Shown piece after piece: positions 1 to 7,854 of a stretch of DNA of 40,562 nt. Numbering within the stretch: position 1 is the first letter of the stretch; each line of letters begins with the position of its first letter. Source of the DNA: Pirellulaceae bacterium (lineage in GTDB: Bacteria > Planctomycetota > Planctomycetia > Pirellulales > Pirellulaceae); the NCBI GenBank assembly GCA_030748485.1, contig JASMLW010000457.1, forward strand, positions 1 through 40,562. Direction: 5' to 3'. A program made the position numbers and the translations under genes. The notes under the pieces are model-generated. The model saw nothing but the letters and a program-made list of their open reading frames with translations, was not told the DNA's origin and did not search any database.

Positions 1-522
1 CAGTTGGGGGCGGGTGCGGCTGAGCACGACTTTGACGCGGCTGCCCTGGGGCCGCACGTCGCATACGATCGCCCGCACTCGCTCGTTCACATGATGGGTC
101 TCGCCGGGAATTTGTTCACTGCGGGGGAGAATGGCTTCGACGTTGGCCACCTGGACCGTGGAGGCCGCTCCGTCGGCGCGCTGGATGATTCCCGTGATCA
201 TTTCGCCGACTTGCGCGCGAAACTCCTCGATCAGGGAATCTCTCTCCGCCTCGCGAATTTTCTGAATAATGACTTGTTTGGCCGTTTGAGCGCCGATGCG
301 TCCGATGAGATCTTGATCGAGCACTTCGCCATTGCAGATGGCTGAAAGCGTTCCATCCTCGCGATTGATGCTAACAGTGATCTCAGTTTCATCGTCGATT
401 TCAAAGTGGCGTTTGACGGCCGACATCAGCGCGGCTTCGATCGCCTGAAAGACGATTTCTTTGTCGATATGTTTCTCCCGATGGAGTGAATCGACGATGC
501 GGAGCATCTCGCTGGGATTCAT
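1..522 (-). CDS. nusA: Transcription termination/antitermination factor NusA, N-terminal part (runs off the window)
   Basis: NusA binds RNA polymerase and modulates pausing, termination and antitermination. Reading the minus strand from the ATG at 522 gives 174 codons without a stop, so the gene continues beyond position 1. Residues 1 to about 100 match the NusA N-terminal polymerase-binding domain (start MNPSEMLRIVDSLHREK, then a helix with VFQAIEAALMSAVKR). Residues from about 105 match the S1 RNA-binding domain (GEMITGIIQRADG, then VEAILPRSEQIPGE and VVLSRTRPQ). KH domains would lie outside the window. No rimP precedes it, although rimP is the usual upstream partner. A consensus promoter lies about 250 bp upstream, which implies a long leader. 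The identification is secure from the domain sequence. Confidence 0.93.
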   Translation of the reverse strand, partial: MNPSEMLRIVDSLHREKHIDKEIVFQAIEAALMSAVKRHFEIDDETEITVSINREDGTLSAICNGEVLDQDLIGRIGAQTAKQVIIQKIREAERDSLIEEFRAQVGEMITGIIQRADGAASTVQVANVEAILPRSEQIPGETHHVNERVRAIVCDVRPQGSRVKVVLSRTRPQL

Positions 523-602
523 GCTCACTCGCTCATTGGTTTCGGTGGCTGCCGCCGCCTTGGGACAATCCGTGTTGAGGCGCCGAAACGCCTTGTTCCA
601 AC

Positions 603-624
603 AAAAACGCCGCTGACTGGCGGC
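603..624 (-). terminator. Possible attenuator hairpin in the nusA leader
   Basis: Read on the minus strand, GCCGC and GCGGC form a 5-bp stem around a 6-nt loop (609-624), followed by G and five T (603-607). It lies between the promoter and the start codon, so it could act as a transcription attenuator. The stem is short, and the call is weak. Confidence 0.25.
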
Positions 625-770
625 CGCCTCCTCGAACAAAAAGACGAGGTGGAGACCGTTCGCCGCGGCCTGCGTCGCGCCTCCAAGTTATTGTGGGGAG
701 GCCGCCACGAGGTTGTTGCGAAGGAAAAAAGGGTTACTGCACGACAACTTACGCATTCAATAATCCGGTC

Positions 771-799
771 AAAATACCGCCCGGGCGCCAAAGTGTCAA
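771..799 (-). promoter_or_regulatory. Sigma-70-type promoter for nusA
   Basis: On the minus strand a perfect -35 TTGACA (794-799) is followed by a 17-bp spacer and the -10 TATTTT (771-776, four of six matches). The predicted transcript would start near 764, giving a leader of about 240 nt before nusA. This is seen in the sequence; use in the cell is inferred. Confidence 0.55.
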
Positions 800-1005
800 C
801 CTGAGCTGACCGGTCCGCCGACGTGCAAAAATACAAGTCGCCGCCCATTTCTCGCTCCTCTACCGTCGTCGCCGCCGTCGCACCTACGGTCGCCGAGGCG
901 GTGAGAACTGCGCGCCGTGCCGGAGGCCGGTGGGCGGCTTTGATCCAATTCCAAAAAATGATCGTCCAAATCGTCGCCAGGTTCGTTTAATAACTCGGAG
1001 AAAAG

Positions 1006-1597
1006 ATGTTTCTCGCACTGCAGCCGCCGCTTGTTGGGATGTCGATTTGGAAACCGACCACGAATTGATGGCCCGCGCAGGGGCCGGAGACGAGGAGGCG
1101 TTCGCGACGTTGGTCTCCCGCTGGCGGCGCGTGGTCGGCCGCACGTTGGCGCGACTGGTCGCCCAGCTGAAGTCGACGACTTGCGACAGGAGGTCTTCGT
1201 CCGCGTTCTCGCCGCTAGTCCGCGCTATACGCCGTCCGCCAGCTTCGCGCCGTTTCTGCATCGCATCGTCATCAACCTCTGTCGCGATCTGTGGCGAAGC
1301 CGACGCGACACGGAGTCGTTGAGCGAGGAGCCGGTTGTTGTCGACGGCGGCCCCGAACAGGTTGCCGTCGCCCGCGAACTCCGCGAAATCGTCGAGGCGG
1401 CCATCGACCGCCTGCCCGCCCGCCAACGTGAGGTCGTCGTGCTCAAACACTATGGCCAACTCACCTTTCAACAAATAGCCGACGCCACGGGCGCTCCGCC
1501 CAGTACGGTCAAATCGCGGTTGCACGCCGCCCTGACGCGACTCGAAGGAGATTTGGCCCAACACGGAATCCGTCGAGACATCGAGAGCCAGAAATGA
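1006..1597 (+). pseudogene. ECF-type RNA polymerase sigma factor, frameshifted as read
   Basis: This would direct RNA polymerase to a small regulon. Region 2 begins in one frame (DHELMARAGAGDEEAF from about 1059, then a VSRW segment). It continues in the frame one base back (VDDLRQEVFVRV, then FLHRIVINLCRDLWRS). The switch falls at about 1158-1165 and needs one missing base. Region 4 is intact (IDRLPARQREVVVLKH, then the helix-turn-helix FQQIADATGAPPSTVKSRL). The best Shine-Dalgarno (CGGAG) serves the ATG at 1006. That frame stops at 1066-1068 after 20 codons and overlaps an in-frame ATG of the sigma frame at 1068. This is either a leader peptide or a second frameshift of the same kind. The stop TGA overlaps the start of the anti-sigma gene by 4 bp (ATGA). 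The intact neighbours make a sequencing or assembly error as likely as a real mutation. Confidence 0.75.
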
Positions 1598-2298
1598 AAA
1601 CACTCCATCTGACAACCGACCAGATCGTCGATCTGCTGTACGGCGAGGCCGAAGAAGATCGATCCCCCGGCCGCGAGCACATCGATCAATGCGCTGTCTG
1701 CCGAGACGAGTTCAGTCGCCTGGCGAGAGCCCAGCAGGCTCTCGATCACTCCGCACAGGAAAGTCCGCCTGAAGACGGCCGGGCGATTCGAAACGAGTCG
1801 GCGGCGATCCAGGTGCTGCGAGCGGCGGCCGTGCGGGCTCAGCGGAGCCGCGCGGTCTGGACCCGCTGTGGTGTGGCTGCGGTTTGTATCGGAGTGATGC
1901 TGAGCCTATTCGCCGCGGCCCAGGTTCGCGTCGAGTGGCGTGGACGCCAACTGATTGTGCAGTGGGGCGACCATTTGAATTCGCCGTCAAACAACCCCAC
2001 CGCCGACCACTCGCAAAGCCCGCAACACTTTGTCTCCACGGCGGGCAAGTCCTCCGCGGACACGGCGTCGATGGTCGAGATGCTCGTCTCACAACGCCGC
2101 CAACTCGATGAACTCAGCGAACTGCTCGGCATCGTCGTCGAGCAAATGGAAAGTGAAGAACTTCGTTTTGCTCGCTGGAGTTCAACTGCCCAACCGATGG
2201 GCACTGTTCGTCCCCAACGGCGAGACGAGCTCCAACCCGACTCGAACGCAACGATCGACTGGCAGGCTCTGCTAACCGAATCGGCGGTCGCGCAATAG
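1594..2298 (+). CDS. Zinc-motif transmembrane anti-sigma factor
   Basis: This is the probable partner that holds the upstream ECF sigma factor inactive at the membrane. The 234-residue protein has the zinc anti-sigma motif H-x3-C-x2-C at H29, C33 and C36, followed by a helical stretch. A single membrane segment lies at about residues 87-109. The extracytoplasmic part of about 125 residues ends in a helical region rich in Glu, Gln and Leu (about 165-190). The start overlaps the sigma stop in an ATGA, so the two are translationally coupled. The family is known to release its sigma factor on oxidation, proteolysis or ligand sensing; which of these applies here cannot be seen. Confidence 0.8.
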   Translation: MKTLHLTTDQIVDLLYGEAEEDRSPGREHIDQCAVCRDEFSRLARAQQALDHSAQESPPEDGRAIRNESAAIQVLRAAAVRAQRSRAVWTRCGVAAVCIGVMLSLFAAAQVRVEWRGRQLIVQWGDHLNSPSNNPTADHSQSPQHFVSTAGKSSADTASMVEMLVSQRRQLDELSELLGIVVEQMESEELRFARWSSTAQPMGTVRPQRRDELQPDSNATIDWQALLTESAVAQ

Positions 2299-2317
2299 CC
2301 GGCGTTTAGCTGCCGGC
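2298..2317 (+). other. Hairpin between the anti-sigma gene and the CxxCH gene
   Basis: Two GCCGGC arms (2298-2303 and 2312-2317) enclose an 8-nt loop and begin on the last base of the anti-sigma stop codon. A short T-run follows only about 12 nt later, so this is a weak terminator at best. It may lower expression of the downstream gene or be an RNA-processing site. Confidence 0.25.
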
Positions 2318-2380
2318 GCTCAGCTCGTTTTGGGAAACGCAATCAGATCAGTTCATTCAAGTGACTACAGGAGAAGTCAA

Positions 2381-3625
2381 ATGCATACGCCATATCGTCT
2401 CTCGATGGTCGTCGTCTGCTTGCTGACGTGCATCGCGAGTGCGACGTACGGGCAGGGCCGGCGGCCCGAAGTGGATCTGTCGCTGATCAACGACACGGGC
2501 GTGCGCGCTGTGTCGGCGCGACGCGGTGAGCGCGAAGAGGATCTGCAAGTGCTGACTCGCATGGTGGAGGAGAGCGTGGGCGGGATGTTCTGGCGGACCC
2601 ATCACCTGGACCTGGCCGGCTCGGGCCACGGTTGGTTCACTCCGCAAACGCCCAATCTCATCGACGGCCACGCAGGGGCTGCCAAAGAACTGACCGCTCC
2701 GATCGCTGACTACATCGATGGCTGGGGAGTCATTGTGCAGATGCGGATTCCGGCTCCGCTGGAACGCCGATCGTCCGCCAAGCCGCCCGCCGATCCGCTC
2801 AGTCGGTGGGAGCGAACGCGGCGGCGTGTGCAGGGGCTGTCTCCGCTGATCGACCCGATGTCAGTTTGCGCGAAATGCCACGCCGCGACGAACTTCGCCA
2901 CCAGCGCGGCCTGGAACGCGGCGTCCGCGGAATGGGAGAAGGGACTCACCAGTCGACCGACCCACGACGAGGTCGTTGGAGATTTGATCGGCGTGCTGGC
3001 GGAGGTCGGCTCCAACTTCCGACACCTGGCCGTCACCGATCGAATCGTGCTGAGCCTGCAGTATGAAGCTTCACCAAGCGGGCGGGCGAACGCCCCCGAA
3101 CCGGCCGTGGGCAACCAGGAGAGAATCGGTGATCTGCGGCTGAAACAGGGACAGCTCGACCTCGCCATGGAGGCCTACGAAAAAGTGCTTGCGGAGATGA
3201 AGACAGGAGCCGACGACGCCGAGGGCCTTGTCCACGCCGCCTATCTTCGGGTCGTCCTCAAGTTGGCGTCGTGCCAGGAGCAGCAGGGGGAAAGCGAGGC
3301 GATGAAGGGGATCCGAGCGGCCGCGGCAGCGCTGCGGAAGGACGATCCATCGGCGGAGCAGAAAGGACTTCAACTGCTGCAGGCGGCCATCGAGGATCAC
3401 CTCGATCGGCAGCCGCGCGCGGCCAGTTTCCTGACTCGCGTGGCGGCCCATTTGGCTCGCGTCGAAACATCGCCGGCGACAGCGAAAAGAAAAGGCAGGA
3501 TCCGCGTTGTGGCGACCAAAGCGATGCTCGACGAACTCGCCGCCGGTACGCTCACCAAGCGCGCGTTCGCCGCCGCCGTCAAGGTCGAGCGGACTCGGGG
3601 CGGAGCAGCGACGCCCCAGAGATGA
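2381..3625 (+). CDS. Secreted CxxCH (c-type heme) protein of the sigma/anti-sigma locus
   Basis: The start is placed at the ATG at 2381 because AGGAGAAG lies just upstream and a signal peptide follows at once (hydrophobic MVVVCLLTCIASA, cleavage expected near residue 25). The product is 414 residues. One heme c motif is seen at C163-A-K-C-H167. The segment before it is rich in His and Trp (WRTHHLDLAGSGHGWFTPQ) and could supply a distal ligand. From about residue 245 a TPR-like helical region follows (IGDLRLKQGQLDLAMEAYEKV). I do not recognise the family. It follows the anti-sigma gene by 82 nt on the same strand, so it is probably co-transcribed, and a redox or sensor role for the regulon is an inference. 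Confidence 0.7.
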   Translation: MHTPYRLSMVVVCLLTCIASATYGQGRRPEVDLSLINDTGVRAVSARRGEREEDLQVLTRMVEESVGGMFWRTHHLDLAGSGHGWFTPQTPNLIDGHAGAAKELTAPIADYIDGWGVIVQMRIPAPLERRSSAKPPADPLSRWERTRRRVQGLSPLIDPMSVCAKCHAATNFATSAAWNAASAEWEKGLTSRPTHDEVVGDLIGVLAEVGSNFRHLAVTDRIVLSLQYEASPSGRANAPEPAVGNQERIGDLRLKQGQLDLAMEAYEKVLAEMKTGADDAEGLVHAAYLRVVLKLASCQEQQGESEAMKGIRAAAAALRKDDPSAEQKGLQLLQAAIEDHLDRQPRAASFLTRVAAHLARVETSPATAKRKGRIRVVATKAMLDELAAGTLTKRAFAAAVKVERTRGGAATPQR

Positions 3626-3692
3626 CGCCAGAGTTCAGGGATAGTCCAGGTGCAGAGGCCGAGCGATAGGGCCGTTTCTCGTCGCCAGATGT

Positions 3693-5003
3693 CTACTCGA
3701 ATCGTTTGATGAGCACGGCGCTGGCTTGCGCCTGCGGCGAGAAATTGACGTTCACGAAGCTGTCGCCCGCCGGAGTGGACCAATCTTGATTGACGGCGAT
3801 CGGGCATTCCGGATCGGGTGTCTCGAAATTGAGCACGGGGGCAAGTTGGTTTGCGTTGAGGCATTGGATGCTGCAAATCGCTTCGACAACGCCTGCGCCG
3901 GCGCCCAGGTTGCCGGTGTAGCTCTTGAGCGCCGTGACGGGTGGCGTGTTGTCGCCGAAGACGCGGCGAATCGCCTGCGCCTCTTGCGCGTCTTGGCGGA
4001 GGGAGGAGTTTCCGTGGGCGTGAACGTGTCCGACTGAATCGGCGGCGCACTTGGCGGTCGCCAGCGATTGGCGGATCGCGTTCTCGACCGCCAAACCACA
4101 GTTCGGCTCACCCCGCCGACTCATCACGGTCGACGACCCGTATCCGACCACTTCACCATAAATCGTAGCGTTGCGACGTTGGGCCGTTTCGAGCTCCTCG
4201 AGGGCGATCGCACCGGCGCCCTCGCCGATGACCATGCCCGAGCGACCCGCGTCAAACGGCCGGCTCAGCTGCTCCGGCGCGACTCCGTTCGGGGCGGCGA
4301 GCTCTTCTTGGAGAATGACGTGGAGAGTGCGCAGCGGGTGGACTCGTGTACCCGTTGCTCCGGCGACGATGGCGTCGGCGCTGCCGCGCGAAATCGTGCA
4401 ATAAGCTTCGCCGAGCGAGAGGTTGGCCGAGGCTTCACGGAGCGTAATCGAATTGTTCGGCCCCCGCAGGTCGTTGTAGATCGTGATGTGGCTGGCCGGC
4501 ATGTTGGGCAGGAATTTGAGCAGCCAGAGAGGGTCGACCTTCTCGCGTCCGTCGACTCCCCAGCGATCAAAATCGAACGTGCCGTCGTCATTCAAGCAAG
4601 CGCCAATTCCGTCGACGAACTCGAACGGCGTCGTCATGATGTAATCGGAGCCGAACACGACGCCCGTCCGTTCGGGGTTGCGAATGTCTTCGCTCAGGCC
4701 GGCGTGGTCGAGCGCCAGTTGAGCGGCGGCGACGCCCATTTGGATTTCGCGGCACATCAACTTGCGGCCGCGCTTGATAGCTCGCGTCTTGGCCTTGTCG
4801 AGCGGCCCGAAGTCTCCGATGTCGCCCGTGAAATCCCGAGCCTCACCGCCGCACTGAATTGGCAGCGAGTCGACCGGCAGCGAGCTCAATCGGACCACGC
4901 CGCTCCGCCGCTGTTGCAGAGCGTTCCAGAGCGCCTCGGGCGAGTTCCCGAGCGGGCTGATCAACCCAAATCCGGTGATGACAACGCGACGTATCCCGCT
5001 CAT
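3693..5003 (-). CDS. Beta-ketoacyl synthase homologue lacking the catalytic Cys and one catalytic His
   Basis: The 436-residue protein has the complete thiolase fold of the FabF/KAS II family (MSGIRRVVITGFGLISPLGN at the start, FDAGRSGMVIGEGAGA in the middle). The nucleophile motif, normally T-A-C-A-S, reads L-R-E-A-S, with Glu190 where Cys belongs. The second active-site His is Asn365 (K360-S-Y-T-G-N). The first His (H330 in HAHG) and K360 remain. It therefore should not condense acyl chains. Known analogues are chain-length factors and KSQ-type decarboxylases, which carry Gln at the Cys position. The gene stands alone, convergent with the CxxCH gene and about 2.8 kb from the normal fab cluster. 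A structural partner of an active ketosynthase, or a decarboxylase, are both possible. The residue changes are seen directly; the role is inferred. Confidence 0.85.
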   Translation of the reverse strand: MSGIRRVVITGFGLISPLGNSPEALWNALQQRRSGVVRLSSLPVDSLPIQCGGEARDFTGDIGDFGPLDKAKTRAIKRGRKLMCREIQMGVAAAQLALDHAGLSEDIRNPERTGVVFGSDYIMTTPFEFVDGIGACLNDDGTFDFDRWGVDGREKVDPLWLLKFLPNMPASHITIYNDLRGPNNSITLREASANLSLGEAYCTISRGSADAIVAGATGTRVHPLRTLHVILQEELAAPNGVAPEQLSRPFDAGRSGMVIGEGAGAIALEELETAQRRNATIYGEVVGYGSSTVMSRRGEPNCGLAVENAIRQSLATAKCAADSVGHVHAHGNSSLRQDAQEAQAIRRVFGDNTPPVTALKSYTGNLGAGAGVVEAICSIQCLNANQLAPVLNFETPDPECPIAVNQDWSTPAGDSFVNVNFSPQAQASAVLIKRFE

Positions 5004-5244
5004 AACGGCCAGCAGTTATTGGCAATCGGGCTTGCAAACATGGGCTCTATTGTATTTCAGGGCCACAGCCCAGTTGGAGGGAAAGGACAATTCTAGCTGA
5101 TTTCCGATGGGCAGAAAGACGGAGTTGCCGCGCCGAACCGGCCGGCTCAGGCGATCCGCTGAGGAGAATCGCCCGGCGGATTCGCGCAGGTGGACGCCCG
5201 GTCGAGCGGCCCAATTGCGGCCAAACTGCAATCGTGGGCTGGCC

Positions 5245-6639
5245 TCAATAGCGTCTGTTGAAGCCGCCGGGTTGCCGCGCCGTGCGGTCGCCACGCTCCA
5301 GCCCGCGGAGCGCTTCCCCCACCGTCCCGTTGCTCTGTATGAAGAGCAACGCGTCGGCGCGCCCATTCGCTGTCGGCAGGGGGAAGCGACCTTTGCTGTC
5401 CTTCGTCGGCGCCGCCACGACTCCGCAACTGAGCAACAGGACTTTGTCCTGCGGCCACACGAAACGCTCGTGCAGCCGCCAGCTCACAATCTGCGGCACC
5501 TCGATGTTGACGCGCTGCTTCTGGTTGTTCGCGCCGTTGACGGTCAATGTCACAGGTACGAACTGTTCAACTTGATCGATCTGGCACTTGACGACCGCAT
5601 CGATCAATCGGTCGGCCGGATCGAACAGCGGACTGATCTGCAAAGTGTACCCTTCCGCGATCGCATCGCGTTCGGGGCGGACAGCTCCGAACTGCCGATG
5701 AGCCCAGCGGACCGACCGCACGTAGTCGCGATCGCGGTATCGCTGAATCTTGTGGCTTTGCCCCGTGTCCAGAGGCTGATGCATGGCGTAGTGCTCACTG
5801 AAGTCCGTGCGATTGCGCAGTTGCGCCAACAGTACGACCGCGTTCTCCTTGCTCATCAACCAAGCGTCCACGCCCGGCGAGCGAGCGTTGACGGGCTCCA
5901 GCAGCGGCAGCGCGCGGGCCCGCCAATTTGGACTCTTGAGCGTGATCAGCCGCGTACTGAGATCCCATTTTTCCGCCGCCCCAGCCATGAATCGATCGAT
6001 CAGATTGGCGACCGTGCGTTGGACCTCGGGCGTATGGTAGACGATCAACTTGTCCGCATTCGCCCAGAGAACCGACAGGGCGCCTGTGTTCCAAACGTCG
6101 TCGCCCGTCTCGCGGCGGATCCAATCCAGCACGGCGTACTCCGGGTCCTCAGCCTCAACGCGCGACGTGTAGGGGCGGAGATTGTATTCGCGCCAGACTT
6201 GGCCGTGATCGTTGGGCAACGATCCGGTTCCTTTGGTGACGTCAAGATTGGGACGAACGGGGGCCGTGCGAGTGCGACCGACCGTCCGCGTTCGCAGCTG
6301 TGTATCCCGGTCGTCTCCGGCGTCCAGCCGTCTGCCAAAGCCGTCATCGCGGAATGTGTCCGGTCGATCTCCGCCGCTCCCGCGCGTCACGAAGCGATCT
6401 CGCGAGTCGGCCGTCAGTCGCAGACCCCGCCGTTCGTAGAAGCGGTCGCCGCTCGCCTCACTCGCCCCCGGCGATCGCAGCAAGGTGGGCCTCAACTGAG
6501 CTTCCGCCAGACCGGCAAGCAGCAGCCACAGCAGGGGAGTCGTGCAGGCGGTGAGGGCGGCCAGACGGGCCGCCGAACGCTGAAATTGCGAACTACCAGG
6601 GGTGGTGCTGGAACGCAGTGTCGGTTTGCGGGTGACCAT
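5245..6639 (-). CDS. Secreted protein with a secretin N-domain-like region
   Basis: The 464-residue product starts at an ATG with a strong Shine-Dalgarno (GGAGG). It has a long basic N-region followed by a hydrophobic stretch (PLLWLLLAGLAEA, about residues 35-47) typical of a signal peptide. Residues 50-150 are Arg/Asp-rich and probably disordered. Residues from about 155 (YNLRPY, VLDWIRRETGDDVW, DKLIVYHTPEVQRTVANLID) resemble the small repeat domains before the barrel of type II secretion secretins. No secretin barrel follows, and the C-terminal half is of unknown fold. Such stand-alone proteins are common in planctomycetes, and I cannot assign a function. It has its own promoter and is divergent from the von Willebrand A gene. 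Confidence 0.7.
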   Translation of the reverse strand: MVTRKPTLRSSTTPGSSQFQRSAARLAALTACTTPLLWLLLAGLAEAQLRPTLLRSPGASEASGDRFYERRGLRLTADSRDRFVTRGSGGDRPDTFRDDGFGRRLDAGDDRDTQLRTRTVGRTRTAPVRPNLDVTKGTGSLPNDHGQVWREYNLRPYTSRVEAEDPEYAVLDWIRRETGDDVWNTGALSVLWANADKLIVYHTPEVQRTVANLIDRFMAGAAEKWDLSTRLITLKSPNWRARALPLLEPVNARSPGVDAWLMSKENAVVLLAQLRNRTDFSEHYAMHQPLDTGQSHKIQRYRDRDYVRSVRWAHRQFGAVRPERDAIAEGYTLQISPLFDPADRLIDAVVKCQIDQVEQFVPVTLTVNGANNQKQRVNIEVPQIVSWRLHERFVWPQDKVLLLSCGVVAAPTKDSKGRFPLPTANGRADALLFIQSNGTVGEALRGLERGDRTARQPGGFNRRY

Positions 6640-6687
6640 CGGTTCCCTCCTTGGTCCGACGGAGTTTTACGAATTGAGCGGGGCGGG

Positions 6688-6716
6688 AGTATACGGAGGA
6701 TAGGCAGGGCTCACAA
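6688..6716 (-). promoter_or_regulatory. Promoter of the secretin-N-like gene
   Basis: The minus strand carries -35 TTGTGA (6711-6716), a 17-bp spacer and -10 TATACT (6688-6693, five of six matches). The predicted leader is about 42 nt before the ATG at 6639. Confidence 0.5.
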
Positions 6717-6781
6717 CCCAAATTGGCGACGATTTTTGCTGTTCGTTTGAGGCTCTCCTCGCTACAACAGGGAAAGGAGAA

Positions 6782-7834
6782 ATGCGTGCATTGAAGACAC
6801 CCGCAATTGAGATTCCGACCCAAGCCGCCCCTGTCGGGGTGGCGCCGGAGATCGCCACGACGGCTGGGGCAGTCGGCCGGTTGGCCTTGCTGCGCGAAGG
6901 AAACGCCGCCCTCTGGAGCCTCGTGTTTCACTTGGCTGTCACGCTGACGGGAGCCGTCGCCTATCTGACCGAAACTCCACAAACGGCCCCGCGACTCATC
7001 TACTCACCGCCCGCCGAACAGGAGCAGACGCTGGAAACGGTCAACGTGCGGGTCGCCCCGCCGACGGAGACGACCGAGCAAACCAAGCTGTTTGAGGTGG
7101 CCACGACGCACTCAACCAACCCCGCGGCGTCGCTCAAAGCTCCCTGGGAGGTGATCGAGTGGCGCGACGACATCGTCTCGCCCACCGCTGCAAACGCACT
7201 GGTCGGCGCCGACGGGCAGTTCGTCGGTGACGGCGGTGAAGGAGCTGCGGAAGAGGGGGATGGCGAGCAGGGCGCCGAGTTCTTTGGTGTCCAGGCGGCA
7301 GGCAATCGCTTCGTCTTCGTCGTCGACAGCTCGCGAAGCATGACGGGCCGCAAATGGATCGCCTGTTGCCGCGAACTGATCGCGGCCATCGACCGCCTCC
7401 AGCCAACGCAGTCCTTCTACGTGATCTTCTTCGATCACGACACACACGCCATGTTCCAGCAAGATCGGCCCGAAAAAGATCTGCTCCCGGCCACCGACCG
7501 CAACACGACCAAGCTCCGCCGCTGGCTGGGCAGCATTGATTTTGGCGCCGAGACGAGACCGTACCACTCCATGCAATTGGCGTTGCGGCTTAACGCGGAC
7601 GCGATTTTCCTGCTGTCCGACGGTGAGTTTGTCGATCCGACGCGCGACTATTTGCGGACCGAGAACGGCAGCTTCAACGCCGAGACGGGCGAACGCGACG
7701 TCGATGTGGTCGTTCACACGATCGGTTTTCACAGCCTGGCGTGCGAGGCTTCTTTGAAACCGATTGCGTTGGAAAACGGCGGTGTCTACCAGTTCGTGCC
7801 CAACCCGCGCGATCGAACTCGTCGCCGGCGATAG
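6782..7834 (+). CDS. Membrane-anchored von Willebrand factor type A domain protein
   Basis: The 350-residue protein starts at an ATG preceded by GGAAAGGAGAA. One membrane segment lies at about residues 43-62 (LWSLVFHLAVTLTGAVAYL), and a long linker, partly acidic and Gly-rich, follows. The C-terminal half is a von Willebrand A domain. The metal-site motif D-x-S-x-S is present as D182-S-S-R-S186 (within FVFVVDSSRSM), and the later acidic position is in IFLLSDGEF. These domains bind divalent metal and usually mediate protein contacts. It is divergent from the secretin-N-like gene and convergent with fabF, only 20 bp away. The partner protein is unknown. Confidence 0.8.
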   Translation: MRALKTPAIEIPTQAAPVGVAPEIATTAGAVGRLALLREGNAALWSLVFHLAVTLTGAVAYLTETPQTAPRLIYSPPAEQEQTLETVNVRVAPPTETTEQTKLFEVATTHSTNPAASLKAPWEVIEWRDDIVSPTAANALVGADGQFVGDGGEGAAEEGDGEQGAEFFGVQAAGNRFVFVVDSSRSMTGRKWIACCRELIAAIDRLQPTQSFYVIFFDHDTHAMFQQDRPEKDLLPATDRNTTKLRRWLGSIDFGAETRPYHSMQLALRLNADAIFLLSDGEFVDPTRDYLRTENGSFNAETGERDVDVVVHTIGFHSLACEASLKPIALENGGVYQFVPNPRDRTRRRR

Positions 7835-7854
7835 CTCCGACGAAACTCGATCGA

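Larger units (their letters stand above)
523..1005. other. Divergent intergenic region between nusA and the sigma factor operon
   Basis: I find no convincing gene in these 483 bases. They hold the nusA promoter (771-799, minus strand), a small hairpin followed by a T-tract in the nusA leader (603-624, minus strand), and the Shine-Dalgarno sequence CGGAG at 996-1000 before the ATG at 1006 on the plus strand. A 107-codon minus-strand frame at 525-848 overlaps the promoter and is low-complexity, arginine-rich translation. I treat it as non-coding. Confidence 0.6.

Noticed and set aside
525-848. 107-codon minus-strand frame before nusA, considered as rimP
   Set aside because: The translation is Arg/Ser-rich with no RimP features and spans the nusA promoter.
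884-1615. 243-codon minus-strand frame
   Set aside because: It is antisense to the sigma factor, whose region 2 and region 4 motifs are clear despite the frameshift.
2381-3625. Single CxxCH motif considered as chance
   Set aside because: Not fully dismissed: the secreted context and the His-rich segment make heme binding likely, so it was kept as a feature with moderate confidence.
5107-6750. Open frame of 547 codons on the plus strand
   Set aside because: It is antisense to the secreted secretin-N-like gene, which has a strong ribosome site, signal peptide and promoter. The plus-strand translation has no recognisable domain.
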